Below, in pieces: positions 29,571 through 41,171 of a stretch of DNA of 64,000 bases (positions are counted from its first letter, which is position 1; every line of letters begins with the position of its first letter). The stretch comes from Suillus spraguei (taxonomy: Eukaryota > Basidiomycota > Agaricomycetes > Boletales > Suillaceae). The notes below the pieces were generated by a model that was given only the letters and a program-made list of their open reading frames with translations, made no database searches and was not told the origin of the DNA. Position numbers and translations under genes: made by a program. The DNA is taken from NCBI GenBank assembly GCA_016800925.1, contig JABCPU010000064.1, forward strand, positions 124,001-188,000, read 5' to 3'.

Positions 29571-29706
29571 CATATCTTTGAAACAAACGTCAAATATTCT
29601 GTGCCGTCGAACGTTAACGTTTGACATGCCACTCTTTTCTCATATTTTCAAAGCAAACGTCAAATATTCTGGGCTGTCGAACGTCAACGTTTGGCATGCC
29701 GCTCTT
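29571..29706. repeat. Tandem duplication, two ~68-70-bp units
   Basis: Units 29571-29640 and 29641-29706 begin CATATCTTTG/CATATTTTCA and share AAACGTCAAATATTCTG or close variants and the palindromic AACGTTAACGTT (AACGTCAACGTT in unit 2). About ten differences separate them. Confidence 0.8.
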
Positions 29707-29975
29707 AGATCTCGACGTGCCACATCTGCTTGGTAACGCCAAAACAATTGTCCAATATTTCACTCTGCCACTTGGGTTCATAGCGCCGAAGCAGACCTGA
29801 ATCTTATTCTACCGGTCAATTCACAAGAGTTCCAAGCTAAATGGGTGCGCAAAAGAGTATATCGTATCTGACTAGTTGACCCATGGTCCCATATCTATCT
29901 GATGTAATATGGTTCTGGCTGGTTCGAGTATATGTCCAAATCATAGAAAGTTCCTGCATTCTTCGCTAACCCTTC
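29707..29975. other. No gene seen
   Basis: Spacer between the tandem duplication and the minus-strand gene at 30100-31087; no motif recognised. Confidence 0.5.
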
Positions 29976-30099
29976 CTAGTAAGCGAGACCCATCTGCTGG
30001 TTCAACAACTCGTCAGTAGCCATACCCTGCTGTGGGTAGCAAGTATCTGATGATGGCCCTTCTAACTGAAACTTATGGGGTGGCGGTTGCGGGTGCATT

Positions 30100-31087
30100 G
30101 GTCTGGAGGGGGCTGGAGTAGTATTACGCTTCAGGGCGCTGGTTGCTGGCGAAGGGGTTTGCGTTGAAGCGTATGACCTCCTCGATCCCTGAGGGGTGTC
30201 TTTCGACCTTGTGATCAATAGCATGTTTTGTCTAAAAACCAAGCAAATTAGTGAAGGAATACTAAACAACATATTACTTGCTGCAGCGACCGTTACTGCT
30301 AGTCCAGGTATAGGTGTTGTGGTGACCTGCGGCCTAAGGGTGTCATCCCAAAGTGGGGAGTTTGGGTCGCAGTAGAAGTGGTTGATGTGCGTGTCGACCA
30401 CAACGGGGTTCGCGAACATCATAACGGTGGGCGTCCCAGCGTCTTCGTTTATCTTGAAGCCATGCAAAAAGTGATTAAACAGATCTGAGGAGTCATATCG
30501 CTCATCTCTGCGCCTTTTCAGGAAAATTTGTTGGTCTTCCTTCGATATGGACGTCTCAATGCCATAGTCTTTGATATATGTCTCCCCTTGTGTGGCCAGT
30601 GTTCTCCGCTTTTGCATGAGGAACTCCACAACGAACTCGAGGACCTCATCCGTCAATGCTATATCTGGTTGTCGCAAAAATCAGTGGAGTATGATGCCGA
30701 ACTTAACGAGCACCTACCACTACCAAATTTATCATTTCCTTCTCTCACACAAGTTCTCGCACAATTTTTGAGGTCTTCCTTCTCTGCGCCCGTGGTTTGT
30801 GGCAACCAACCCTCCAAAAGCATTTTCTGTACCATTTTTTTGCGCGCCCACAAGAGGGTGGTGCGATGTTCTGATGATAATTTCATAAAATTCAGGTTTG
30901 GAGCTGCTGGCTCGTTGTTATCTGAAGTCTCATAGATGAAATTATCGATGTCATCCTGTGACATCATGCTACTTGAAGGACGCGAAGAGGTGTATAGTGC
31001 GACAGGGTTCCGCGAATATGGATGAATGCGATGCGCGGATCGATCCTGAGATGTTGCAAGTTGCTCAGTAGTGTGTGATGAAGACAA
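30100..31087 (-). CDS. Hypothetical protein, multi-exon, possibly DUF6532-like
   Basis: One of few genes without obvious stops. The start at 31087 (MSSSHTTEQ) opens exon 1 with a disordered N-terminus, then SSEHRTTLLWARKKMVQKML and EKEDLKNCARTCVREGNDKFG. A GT/AG intron of about 70 bases fits near 30661-30725. Exon 2 continues TDEVLEFVVEFLMQKRRTLA, LFNHFLHGFKINEDAGTP and MFANPVVVDTHINHFYCDP. A second intron likely lies at about 30233-30283, and the frame after it is uncertain (30120-30232). The layout (helical N-terminal motif, then a FANPVV-like motif) recalls the DUF6532 gene at 42-44 kb, but the similarity is weak. Function unknown. Confidence 0.55.
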
Positions 31088-31273
31088 AGATATTTTCGGT
31101 GAAAGATGTGTTTAGTTGATGGTCGCCATGACAATAATTCTACACCTATATATTCCACCAATTCAAGTCATACGGCAGTAATCTGACCTGCCCTCATCTA
31201 GCCTGGACTGCAGGTCAGTTCGCTACGGTCGCTGCGGTCAGTGCCGCCACTCATGTGCCCATACATCATATTA

Positions 31274-32745
31274 CAGCTACTTTCATATCGATAGGCCAGA
31301 TTTCATTTTGTTCCCCTCACCGCTTTTGTTTAGTTGTGGAGCTGTACAAACAAAAGGGTCCCGCCTGTTACGATATTTGGGCGCGCGAAGTATCCTAGAA
31401 TGGCAACCTGTCCGACGGGGCCGCTGCCTGACACAATTGTAGTACTCTACTTACCACCATGCCTGAAAACCGCCGTCACATTCCAGCAGCTGTAAAACAG
31501 CAATGGGTGACCATGTCTGCTCATATGTCATCTAGTAGCATAGCACGAGCTACTCACACAAGCCAGCGAACTGTTAACCAAGTTCTTCAGCTCTCTTGTC
31601 TCACAGGCTCTGTAGTCCGAAAACCCTTGGAGAGTGGACGTCCTCGTCTGCTCACAGCAGCAGATACTTCAGTAAGTGAACTAAGCCTGCAGTGCAGAGG
31701 GGGTAATTTCGCTAACTCCCTTACTAGTATCTGTTGTTGTGTATCGAGCGCACTCCAGACCTGTCGCTGTTTGAACTTCAACATATGCTATGTCAGGCAA
31801 TGGGTATTGAAGTTTCTGAAGTCACCATAGAATGAACCTTGAAAAGACATGGCTTTACACGCAAACACGTATGTAGTTTTTCACTAGTTGCATTTTATCC
31901 TGATTATCTCCTCTACTAGGTGTCTAAAGTTGTGCTCGAGCGCAATGAAGGTACTCGTGATCGCTATCAAATATTTATAGCTGAGAATTTCCGCCCAGAT
32001 CAACTTGTCTTTGTCGATGAATCAGCCACCAATCAGATTACAACAAAACGTCCAATGGCCTGGTCTCCAACTGGCACATGTGTATGCTGCCATGATTATT
32101 TTGTCCGTGGGCAAAGGTGAGTGAATTCATGTATCATATTTGTGATCATAGTCTAATTTTATTCAGGTATTCAATTTTACCTGCTCTCTCGCTAGACAGC
32201 ATCTTGCATCTTGATGTACTGGATGGTTCATATACGGCGGCGACATTCAATGAGTTCATAGACAGTCTGCTTGATAATATGAATCCTTTTCCTCAAAAAA
32301 ACTCTGTAATCGTGATGGATAATGCGAGCATTCACAAGTCACCTCATCTTGAAGAAATGGTTCAACAAAGGTATTAGTTGATCTAGTTTTTGATGACTGC
32401 TGTCAAATTTGAATTTGAATGCTTCTGGCCGAACAACACTGAACCTGCATCACTATAAGGGATCAGCATGGTCAATTGTGAATATAATAGTATAGCAGTA
32501 TTCCTGGTAGCACAACATCATCAATCAATAGCTGTACGCTGCGAGAGGTGACAGATGCTCATCATTGCAGCTCAGTGACTGATAAGAACATGAAGCGAGC
32601 AAGACTTGGAGCTTGCTATTCTAGGATACTTCGCGCGCCCAAATATCGTAACAGGCGGGACCCTTTTGTTTGTACAGCTCCACAACTAAACAAAAGCAGT
32701 GAGGGGAACAAAATGAAATCTGGCCTATCAATATGAAAGTAGCTG
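31274..32745 (+). mobile_element. Tc1/mariner-like element, copy 2, 133-bp TIRs, TA target
   Basis: TIRs 31274-31406 and 32613-32745 are near-perfect inverted repeats starting CAGCTACTTTCATAT, each bordered by TA (31272-31273, 32746-32747). The element is 1472 bp. It encodes a transposase lacking the end of the catalytic domain, so it depends on another copy. Confidence 0.9.
31459..32377 (+). pseudogene. Tc1-like transposase, truncated before the third catalytic residue
   Basis: Starts MPENRRHIPAAVKQQWVTM, with a helix-turn-helix N-terminus (SSSIARATHTSQRTVNQVLQ) and a GRPRLLT motif. Introns with GT/AG fit 31673-31728, 31870-31919 and 32117-32166. Later exons give LERNEGTRDRYQIFIAENF, FVDESATN (first D) and VIVMDNASIHKS (second D). 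The frame stops after EEMVQQRY, and no PPYSPxxNPIE-like segment follows before the right TIR. One internal TGA (about 31832) fits CGA to TGA. Confidence 0.8.
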
Positions 32746-32857
32746 TAACTGTACTAGATTCGACCAGTTTATCTCTGCACTAGAATCTGAGCTGGCTGGA
32801 ACTGCCAACAATCAATCAGCTCACTTGTCATATGGGGTTCTCTAACCCATCAGAACT

Positions 32858-32913
32858 TCTCGCTTAGTATCAGTTCTATTCGCAAGGAGTCCAGTTCGAG
32901 TCCGGCGGCGAGA
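32858..32913 (+). other. tRNA-like remnant (Asp/Glu-like ends)
   Basis: TCTCGCT at 32858 pairs fully with GGCGAGA at 32907 (7 bp). It has an A-box-like TTAGTATCAGT and a B-box GTTCGAGTCC. At 56 nt it lacks about 16 bases, so an arm is missing. A degenerate tRNA or SINE head is more likely than a working tRNA. Confidence 0.4.
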
Positions 32914-33531
32914 ATCACCATCCCTTTCTGACTCAACACACTTGAAGGGGCTGTCCAGGTTGGTTCTAACTATTTTTACTGAACTTTGAGTCACTATCAC
33001 TGATCATCTTAGTAAATTCAGTCTAGTATTAAGGGCGCACATGTACAGTTGTCACAACAATATGGTGGGCAAAATGGACAATAAATAAATCATGTGCATG
33101 CACAACTTTCACGCATGCACACACAAATCGCTCGCACACAAGCGGAAAAAGTTGCATGTAGGACCCAGGTAGCACTATAGATTTTCATACAGTCAAAGGC
33201 AAAATAAACTATTGGGTAAAGACAATCTAGGATTAGCTGATTGTGAATAAATGAGTTCCAAGCAAATGAGGTTACTATTGTAAAATGAGGAAAATGAATG
33301 AAAATCAATTAGTAGTTTATTTCCTGTCCCAAGGGTTGTGCTTTGGTTTGATGAGCATGTTGAATCCTGAGCGGGATGATAAGAAGAAGTGCTGCGAAAC
33401 ACCTGCAGACCCTGTGGAAGGCCGGAGCCAAGGTCCTTGTGTGTGGCACCAGAAACTGAGGCAGAAACATGATTAGTCATCAAGGAATCAGTGACAGTAA
33501 CAGCAGCTGGAGTGGATGTGGAGGGTAGCAA
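32914..33531. other. No gene recognised
   Basis: About 600 bases without a convincing ORF. It could contain the 3' untranslated region of the minus-strand coding piece that ends at 33532. Confidence 0.5.
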
Positions 33532-33632
33532 TTAACTGGGGGCACCAAAGTCACTAATATGGTATGGTTCATAGTCATCCTCATCCAGTGGTGTGTCCAA
33601 GTTTAAAGCCAGTTCTTCAGCAGACTGGATGC
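33532..33632 (-). pseudogene. C-terminal coding piece of an unknown gene, cut by E2
   Basis: The minus strand reads SAEELALNLDTPLDEDDYEP and ends at TAA (33532-33534). The frame extends across the E2 insertion into 41139-41171 on the other side, if one GATGC copy is removed. Upstream of that (to about 41290) a further open stretch LTHTPAAVAFDIPTLTSSPK lies in a separate frame; the 30-base gap between them is too short for a normal intron. Identity unknown. Confidence 0.35.
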
Positions 33633-34096
33633 TGTTACAGTCGTACGTACCCCTATTCATTTTCTCCTTTACTGAGGACATTACATAACTCTGACTCATA
33701 TGCTCAACGCATCTGTACTATAGTTGCCTTCCTTCTTTGGATACGCACTTATGTTCTCACATCTCTCTTGGTCCGTGCGCACATATTGGCCTATTTAAGC
33801 ATGTTGTACTACGCTTGTATACTTCACTTTAATCTTACTGGGTTTTACCTGGAACTTCCTTCGCTTAGGTCTCCAACCTAAGTCATCTTGAATCATCTCT
33901 AAGTCTAAGCACTCCTTAGCCTTAGTCTCTATTCTCGCAGAACCTCTTAGACTTGTCTTTGAGGCTGAACCCTTGATTGTACTTGGAACGCATTCCTTGT
34001 ACTTTCGCTTTTTCCTCTTCTGGACATTGTAGAACTTCCCAGCAGACCGTCTGTGTCTTTTCACTGTCGCTGATGATGCCACCCCAGTTCATAACA
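33633..34096 (+). repeat. E2 5' LTR
   Basis: TGTTACAG...CATAACA, 464 bp. It is longer than in E1 because of an extra block (TTTACTGAGGACATTACATA) in U3. It contains TATTTAAG at 33792 and ACTTTAATCTT at 33826-33836. Confidence 0.95.
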
Positions 34097-34097
34097 A

Positions 34098-34108
34098 AAG
34101 ATTAAAGT
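34098..34108 (+). other. E2 self-primer binding site
   Basis: AAGATTAAAGT is identical to that of E1 and exactly complementary to 33826-33836, although the two LTRs have diverged elsewhere. Confidence 0.75.
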
Positions 34109-34294
34109 CAACCTGATCGTCGACTATCCAGTCTTCGACCCTGAACCCTGATTGCTTAGATAAGCAGATTAGCGTACGCGTACGCTGAACCGATTGTCAA
34201 GAGGAGCCCTCTGACAGAAGACAAGCCCTAACGGACAGCAAGACAGCGCATGTAGGCACCGAGAAAGTATAACTCACCAGATGAATCGCCAAAT

Positions 34295-34992
34295 ATGTCG
34301 ACCAAAGAATTTGAATACAAAATCGGTCAGCCAATCGGTTTTGACGGAGATTGTGACAAGCAATTTCTTGACCATGCTCAATCAACCGACACCTCTGGAC
34401 AAAAAGTTGGTTATGGAACAATGGCGGATTTTATGAAAAGCTTCAAAGAAGCCTTCGACCCGGTGGATACCAAAGGAACTGCACTCACGAAACTCAGGGA
34501 CCTTAAACAAGGAAGCGGAGATCTCCACACCTACATCGCCGACTTTGAGGCACTTGCAGCCAAGGCTCATATCACCGACAATGCAACGAAGATCCAATTC
34601 TTCCAAGATGGCCTGAATTGGGGCATCCTTACAAAGCTTTTCGCATTAGGAGATGTCTCAGAAGTATTTCGAGACATTGTGTTGCAATGCGTTTCCATCA
34701 ATAATTTCCATCATCATCTTCAAGCCATGAGGGCACATCATGCTCCACAGCAGAAGAAGAAGAACTATGGAAATGCATGATACACACCTAATCGTGACTC
34801 CAATGCAATGATCATAGATTGAATCTCCGACACAGAGAGATCTGAATGCATGAAGAAGGGACAATGCTTTGGGTGCAAGAAAACAGGACATCGCATTCAT
34901 AATTGTCCTGACAGAAAGAAGAAGACTCCGCTCCGACAAACCGAAGTCAAAGAAGAAGAAGAAGAAGACGAAGAAACTGTGAGGTGGATTGT
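34295..34992 (+). pseudogene. gag: E2 gag, internally deleted, with stops
   Basis: Starts MSTKEFEYKIGQPIGFDGD as in E1, then skips to QFLDHAQSTD, a 126-bp in-frame loss of the capsid N-terminal region. Stops at 34778 (CGG to TGA) and 34820 (CGA to TGA). The zinc knuckle CFGCKKTGHRIHNC is still readable near 34867. Confidence 0.9.
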
Positions 34993-35004
34993 TGAGGATT
35001 TTTG

Positions 35005-38000
35005 AATTGGAGAAACAAGGATTCGACGTATGTTTCTCCTGATGTATTACTAAGACTTGTACGTGCTGTAGGTGAAAGAAAAGAACTCCGTGTCCCCATC
35101 ACCCTTCACTCGCGTACGCGTTTAAAATCCGTCGACACCACCGCCGTTATAGATTCTGGAGCAGTTGGAACCTTCATTTCTGAGGAGTTTGTGAAGCTCC
35201 ATAAAATCACTAAAAGAAAACTTGACAAACCTTTCAAAGTCACAACTGCTGACGGGACCTATATCAAAGGAGGACCGATCACGCACTACTGTCTCCTAGT
35301 GGTCAAAATTGATGAACGAACCATGTATGGAAAATTCAATATCACCAAACTAGGAAGAAGGGATCAAATCCTTCTGGGAATCCCATGGTTATGCGCCATG
35401 AACCCAAGCATAGACTGGGCCGCTGAAACGCTCATCCTCCCTCGAACAACGAAATCGGATGAAATTGAAATCGATATGGATAGTGATTGGAAGAAGAACG
35501 GATAACCCCCGGTCTTCAATTGCCATCCTAAGAAATGGCGGCACTCGCAACTTCCGAAATCCCTCATTACTCCTCCTATTCCTAAAGATCCTGAACCAGA
35601 AGTACAAATGCCATGTACTACAGACCCCACTCCCCACGTACAACTGCCGCAAGCAGTATCACTGATTTCCCGCATAGAAAAACACAAGAACGAATCCAAG
35701 CCTGAATATCGGATCGGACCAGAGCCTATTGAGCAACGGCCAATAGAAGAACAGAAGTATGGGAAAAGAAAAGCGGAAGAAGAAATTCCTGGATGAGATA
35801 CAAACGTACCGAAACTATCCAAGTTCTACGTTCCTCCGAAAACTCTTCAACATACTCCTTCGACTTCAATTGAAGAAACCCCCGATGAAGAAGAACCCGT
35901 GCCCTCGTTGATCCCAACAGAGGATGATGACCAATTCAACACAATGCAAGATGTCTGGCACGCACCAGAAGTCCGTGAAATTTCCTCTTACGAGCTTGGA
36001 GATGGAGAATTCCTCGTGGAATATGATACCGATGGAGTTAGCATGAGAATTATTGAAGAAGTATCCATGGATACACCCCTTACACATGATGGAACTTCTC
36101 GACTCGAACAACTCCCCAACTACTCCACAACTTCTCTTCCCCCTCCAAAATACAGTAATAAAGCTCAAGAATTCGCCACGGACGAGAAGGAAAAGAAAAA
36201 GAAACCCTTCGAAGAATTGGTCCCAGACTATTTGCACGATTTCGCAGACGTCTTTGCCAAAGACGGATTAAACAAACTACCCCCTGAACACCCCGGTATT
36301 GATCATCGAATTGATACTAAACCCGGTTTTATCCCTTGCACATCTAAGGTTTACCTGCTATCGGAAAAAGAACGCGCTGCCGTCAAAACATTTATCAATG
36401 AAAACATCGTGAAAGGTTTCATCTCAGAATCGAAGTCACCCCAAGCCAGTGGCTTCTTCTTTGTGGGAAAGAAGAGTGGAGAATTGCGTCCCTGTCAAGA
36501 TTATCGCTAATCAATGATTGGACGGTAAAAAACGCCTATCCGCTCCCACTTCCTATCTCCCTTGTCACACGCCTTCACAACGCACAGTTCTTTACGAAAA
36601 TGGATATCCAGTCCGGGTATAACAATATTCGCATCCATCCCAATGATCGCTGGAAAGCTGCTTTTACCACGGAATTCGGCCTCTTTGAACCAAACGTCAT
36701 GTTCTTTGGCCTCTGCAATTCCCCGGCAACTTTCCAAGCATACATGAATTGTACCTTCCAGCAGGAAATCAATGAAGGATGGATGGTTATCTACATGGAC
36801 GATATCCTGATTTTCTCTACAACTATGGCAGAACATCGCGAACGGACAAGACGGGTTTTGATGAAGATACGAAAAGAACATCTGTTCTTGAAACCGGGGA
36901 AATGCACCTTCGATGCAGAAGAAGTGGAATACCTCGGAATGATAATTTGCCCCAGACAAGTTGCTATGGATACCGCCAAGACCAAGGGAATCTCCGAATG
37001 GCCAGTTCTGAAATCTGTAAAAGATGTTCGATCCTTCCTTGGTTTTTGCAACTTCTACCAAACATTCATTTCCCATTACTCCGATATTGCCCGACCCCTT
37101 ATTGAATTAACAAAGAAAGATAAGGTCTTTGATTGGTCAACCGAATGTATGGACACCTTCGAAGAACTGAAACGATGTTTTACATCCCAGCTGGTACTCC
37201 GTAACCCTGATCCTTCCCGACAATTTGCTATTGCTACCGATGCTTCGCTCGTAGCAACTGGCGGAGTTCTCTTGCAGACTGACAAGAATGGCATTTATCA
37301 CCCATGTGCATATCTCTCACAGTCTTTGAACCCCGCAGAACAAAATTACCAGATCTTTGATCGGGAACTCCTTGCTGTAATCTGGGCATTGAATGAATGG
37401 CGCCATTATCTTGAAGGAAACCCACACCCCGTCCTGGTATTCACCGATCACAAGAATCTTCTGTACTTTAGAAGTGCACAGAAGCTTACCCATCGCCAAG
37501 CACGTTGGCAACTGATTTTGTCTATTTACGACATTGAACTGCATCACGTTGCAGGTACCAAATTGGCAGTACCTGATGCACTATCGCACCGGCCCGACTA
37601 TGACTCCGGCAAAGACGATAACAAGGACCAGACGCTCCTCCCTGACACTCTATTCATTCGTCTTATTGACACCGACCTGAAGGATGTATTGTCATCCTCT
37701 GACCCCCTCGACGACCCTGTCTTTAAGACAGCATCCGACGCCCTTGATGGCGTGTGCCTTCCCCCTATGAAATCGGCACTCTCTGACTGGAATATTGAAG
37801 AGAACATTTTCTATTTTAAGAATCGTGCCTATATTCCACCGGCACATCGTCCCAATATCCTAAAGCAGTATCATGATCATCCTACCGCGGGCCATCCTGG
37901 TAGATTCAAAACTGAAGAACTCGTCAAACGAGAAGCTTGGTGGCCCGCTATGGGCTCTTATATTCGAAGATACGTCGAGGGTTGAGCCCTTTGTCAGCAA

Positions 38001-39116
38001 ATGAAAGCTGATACACACCCTGTTCGACCTCCACTTGCCCCGATCCCCTCCTCTGCGACTCGCCCCTTTTCCCAGGTCTCTGTCGATCTTATCACTGACC
38101 TCCCTGTCTCTGGGGGCTTTGACAGTATCTTGGTCGTGGTAGACCATGGCCTTATGAAGGGGGTAATTATTATCCCTTGTTTGAAAACCATCACTTCCGA
38201 AGGCATTGCTAAACTATTCTTGAAACACATCTACCGACGATTTGGACTCCATGACAAAGTCATCTTGGATCGAGGCCCGCAATTCCTATCTCGCTTCTCT
38301 AAGGAGCTTGCCCAACTTCTCGACTACGTCATTGCTCCATCTACGGCTTATCACCCGCAGACTGATGGTCAAACTGAAAGGCTAAATCAAGAACTTGAAA
38401 CATATCTACGCATCTATTGCCGCAACAACCCTGAAGATTGGGTAGAACATCTACCAATCGCCGAATTTGTCCACAACCACCGAAAACATGATGCAAGGAA
38501 TGCATCACCCTTCTATTTGATGATGGGATACGAACCATGCGCTATCCCTCACCTTATCCCGGATTCATCCGTCCCTGCAGCAGAAGATCGAGTACGATCC
38601 TTGCAGAAGATAAGAGAAGAAGCAATCGCCTGCCATAACATTGCAATGCAAACAATGGCCGAACGATCCCGAGGAGATAAGTACATTCCATGGAAAATTA
38701 GAGATAAGGTTTGGCTATCTGCCGCTAATCTTAGGCTCAAACTCCCATCAAGGAAACTCGCGCCAAAGCGATACGGACCCTTCCCGATCATCGATGTCTT
38801 ATTGCCCATCACGTTCACACTGAAACTCCCCCCGCAGTGGAAAATTCATCCTACATTCCACGCTTCCATCTTATCATCCTACAGCGAAACAGACGTACAC
38901 GGTCCGAACTTCCCCGAACCACCACCTAACATCATCGAAGAAGAAGAAGAATATGAAATAGAAGCAATTCTTTCTCACAAAGGAACCGGCACTCGCCGAC
39001 GATATCTTGTTTCCTGGAAAGGATATTTATCGGGAGATAACAAATGGCTCCCAGAAAAGAACTTGAAGAACTCCGCTCGAATCTTGAATGCTTATAAGAA
39101 GCAACACGCCCTCTGA
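35005..39116 (+). pseudogene. pol: E2 pol, broken
   Basis: Protease VIDSGAVG (about 35150), RT YMDD (about 36795), RNase H ATDASL, integrase zinc region and DDE core, and the chromodomain are all readable. The frame is broken by TAA at 35503, TGA at 35794 (CGA to TGA), a one-base loss at about 36508 in the RT motif QDYRY, and TGA at 37983 in the HHCC region (TGC to TGA). The ATG that opens E1 pol is absent here (TGAATTGG at the gag stop). Confidence 0.9.
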
Positions 39117-39172
39117 TTATCCTTCAGTCAATCAAACTGCACCAGCACTTGATCAACTAAACACTATTCCAA

Positions 39173-40641
39173 ATGTCTTTCCCCACTGCATACATCACCC
39201 CCATCACTGTTGCCAACAATAACTATGACTCCGACGCAGAAAACTACGGAACCCTTGCCACTGAAATCGACAACACCTCTTACATTGAAGCCGCCCTTCT
39301 ATGCGAAGGACATGCTCTCGAAATTGAGAGAATCCTCACCGCAAGAGGTGCCTTCCCTGCCTTACTCCTCGTCAACATCATTCGCACCACCACTCTCATC
39401 GAAGCTACTGCCAATGAAACCACAGAAATTATGTATTGTCAGCGCCTCCTACATCTACAAAAATGCATTCATTCTTACGCTATGCTGCTGCTTCCCGGTT
39501 CTTTTAAGAGCGATGTTGAAGAAGCTATTCACATCGTGGCCGAACGCCGAGCAGGTGTTGCTCGACCTCCCTCTCCGCAGGAAGATACGCCACTTCCTAT
39601 TCCAACACCCTCTTCTTTGCGCATGTACTCTAGTATTGATGCCCTTGCTGGCTTATGTACTGCTGTCCAAGAGATCGGACAGCTCACCAATGCAGTCGTT
39701 GAAACCATCCAGCAATCAGTCACTGAAACCAGAGCAGCCAGAAACTTAGTCAAAGAAGCCATAACCGATTTACAACAAACACAAGCCGACCTAACCTCTC
39801 CACGAACCCCATCTCCCATTGAACAGCTAACCTCACCGTCCCCCATTACAGTCACCTATGAACATCCCGTTGGGCTATACGAACCCTGCACAGAAGAACA
39901 GCGTGAGGCTGCAAAACTATTAGGAGTCCCTGTCGCTGAGCTGGTAGTGCTTGGTCCTCGACTTCGAGACCTTCGTATCCACCCTCCCATGTCTATCCCA
40001 TCATCATTTGGTCCAATAGATCCTGTCTCGCCAGTCTTAGTAAAAGACTTTGGCATCACCTCCCCTTCTTCTTCTGATGAACTTCTTGTGGTTGCTGAAC
40101 GAGGAACCACTCCCGACCTCCCAACGTCGGCATACACTCTCACTCCCACCCAGCAGGCGCAACTCAGGCATGACAACACCTTTGCTTTAAGATGTATGAA
40201 ACGGAATAAAGGGAAGCAGCGCGCCAGATCCATTAGCCCCAAACCCATCACTTCGCCATCACCATTACGCAAGTCCATTTCTAATCCTGATGAAAACATG
40301 AAATGTCGCATCTGTGGACTACTTGGGCATCGTCAAAAGAACTGCGTGGAATACCAGTGCAAGGTTTGTAGATACTGGTCACCTACCCATCTATCCATTT
40401 ATTGTCCTCGATGAGTCGGGACTCCCCCCTTTACGTTAACTTGGAAAGATGACGGATTCTACGACGCACTTCGTTCCTGGGAACAACAGCTTGACGATGA
40501 ACGAATTCAAGCAGAGAAAAGAAGGGACTCTAAATGACGTGCCGGTGTTGAAGAAGCTGCGTATATGAGGAGTGGATCCTTCACTGATGAGGATTACGAG
40601 TATAGTGATGATCCTGTTTACTATGAGAACCAGGACGAGTA
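39173..40641 (+). pseudogene. E2 third ORF with zinc knuckles, late stops
   Basis: Homologue of the E1 third ORF, about 80% identical in protein. CRICGLLGHRQKNC and CKVCRYWSPTHLSIYC are intact. TGA at 40412 (CGA to TGA) truncates it to 413 residues, with another TGA at 40535. The N-terminal region and coiled coil are conserved. Confidence 0.85.
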
Positions 40642-40674
40642 AAGTCGGTGACTTTATGTGTAAAAAGGGGGTAA

Positions 40675-41138
40675 TGTTACAGTCGTACGTACCCCTATTC
40701 ATTTTCTCCTTTACTGAGGACATTACATAACTCTGACTCATATGCTCAATGCATCTGTACTATAGTTGCCTTCCTTCTTTGGATACGCACTTATGTTCTC
40801 ACATCTCTCTTGGTCCGTGCGCACATATTGGCCTATTTAAGCATGTTGTACTACGCTTGTATACTTCACTTTAATCTTACTGGGTTTTACCTGGAACTTC
40901 CTTCGCTTAGGTCTCCAACCTAAGTCATCTTGAATCGTCTCTAAGTCTAAGCACTCCTTAGCCTTAGTCTCTATTCTCGCAGAACCTCTTAGACTTGTCT
41001 TTGAGGCCGAACCCTTGATTGTACTCGGAACACGTTCCTTGTACTTTCGCTTTGTCCTCTTCTGGACATTGTAGAACTTCCCAGCAGACCGTCTGTGTCT
41101 TTTCACTGTCGCTGGTGACGCCACCCCAGTTCATAACA
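40675..41138 (+). repeat. E2 3' LTR
   Basis: 464 bp, preceded by the polypurine tract TAAAAAGGGGGT and followed by GATGC. Confidence 0.95.
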
Positions 41139-41171
41139 GATGCTGTTCTGTCCCAATGTCTTTGATTGCAG

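Larger units (their letters stand above)
33633..41138 (+). mobile_element. E2: second LTR-A chromovirus, decayed
   Basis: 7506 bp with 464-bp LTRs and perfect GATGC target duplication (33628-33632 and 41139-41143). It has the same gene order as E1. LTRs differ at about 9 sites (about 2%), nearly all transitions, so E2 is older than E1. It has at least five TGA stops from CGA or CGG, one frameshift in RT and a 126-bp in-frame deletion in gag. Confidence 0.95.
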
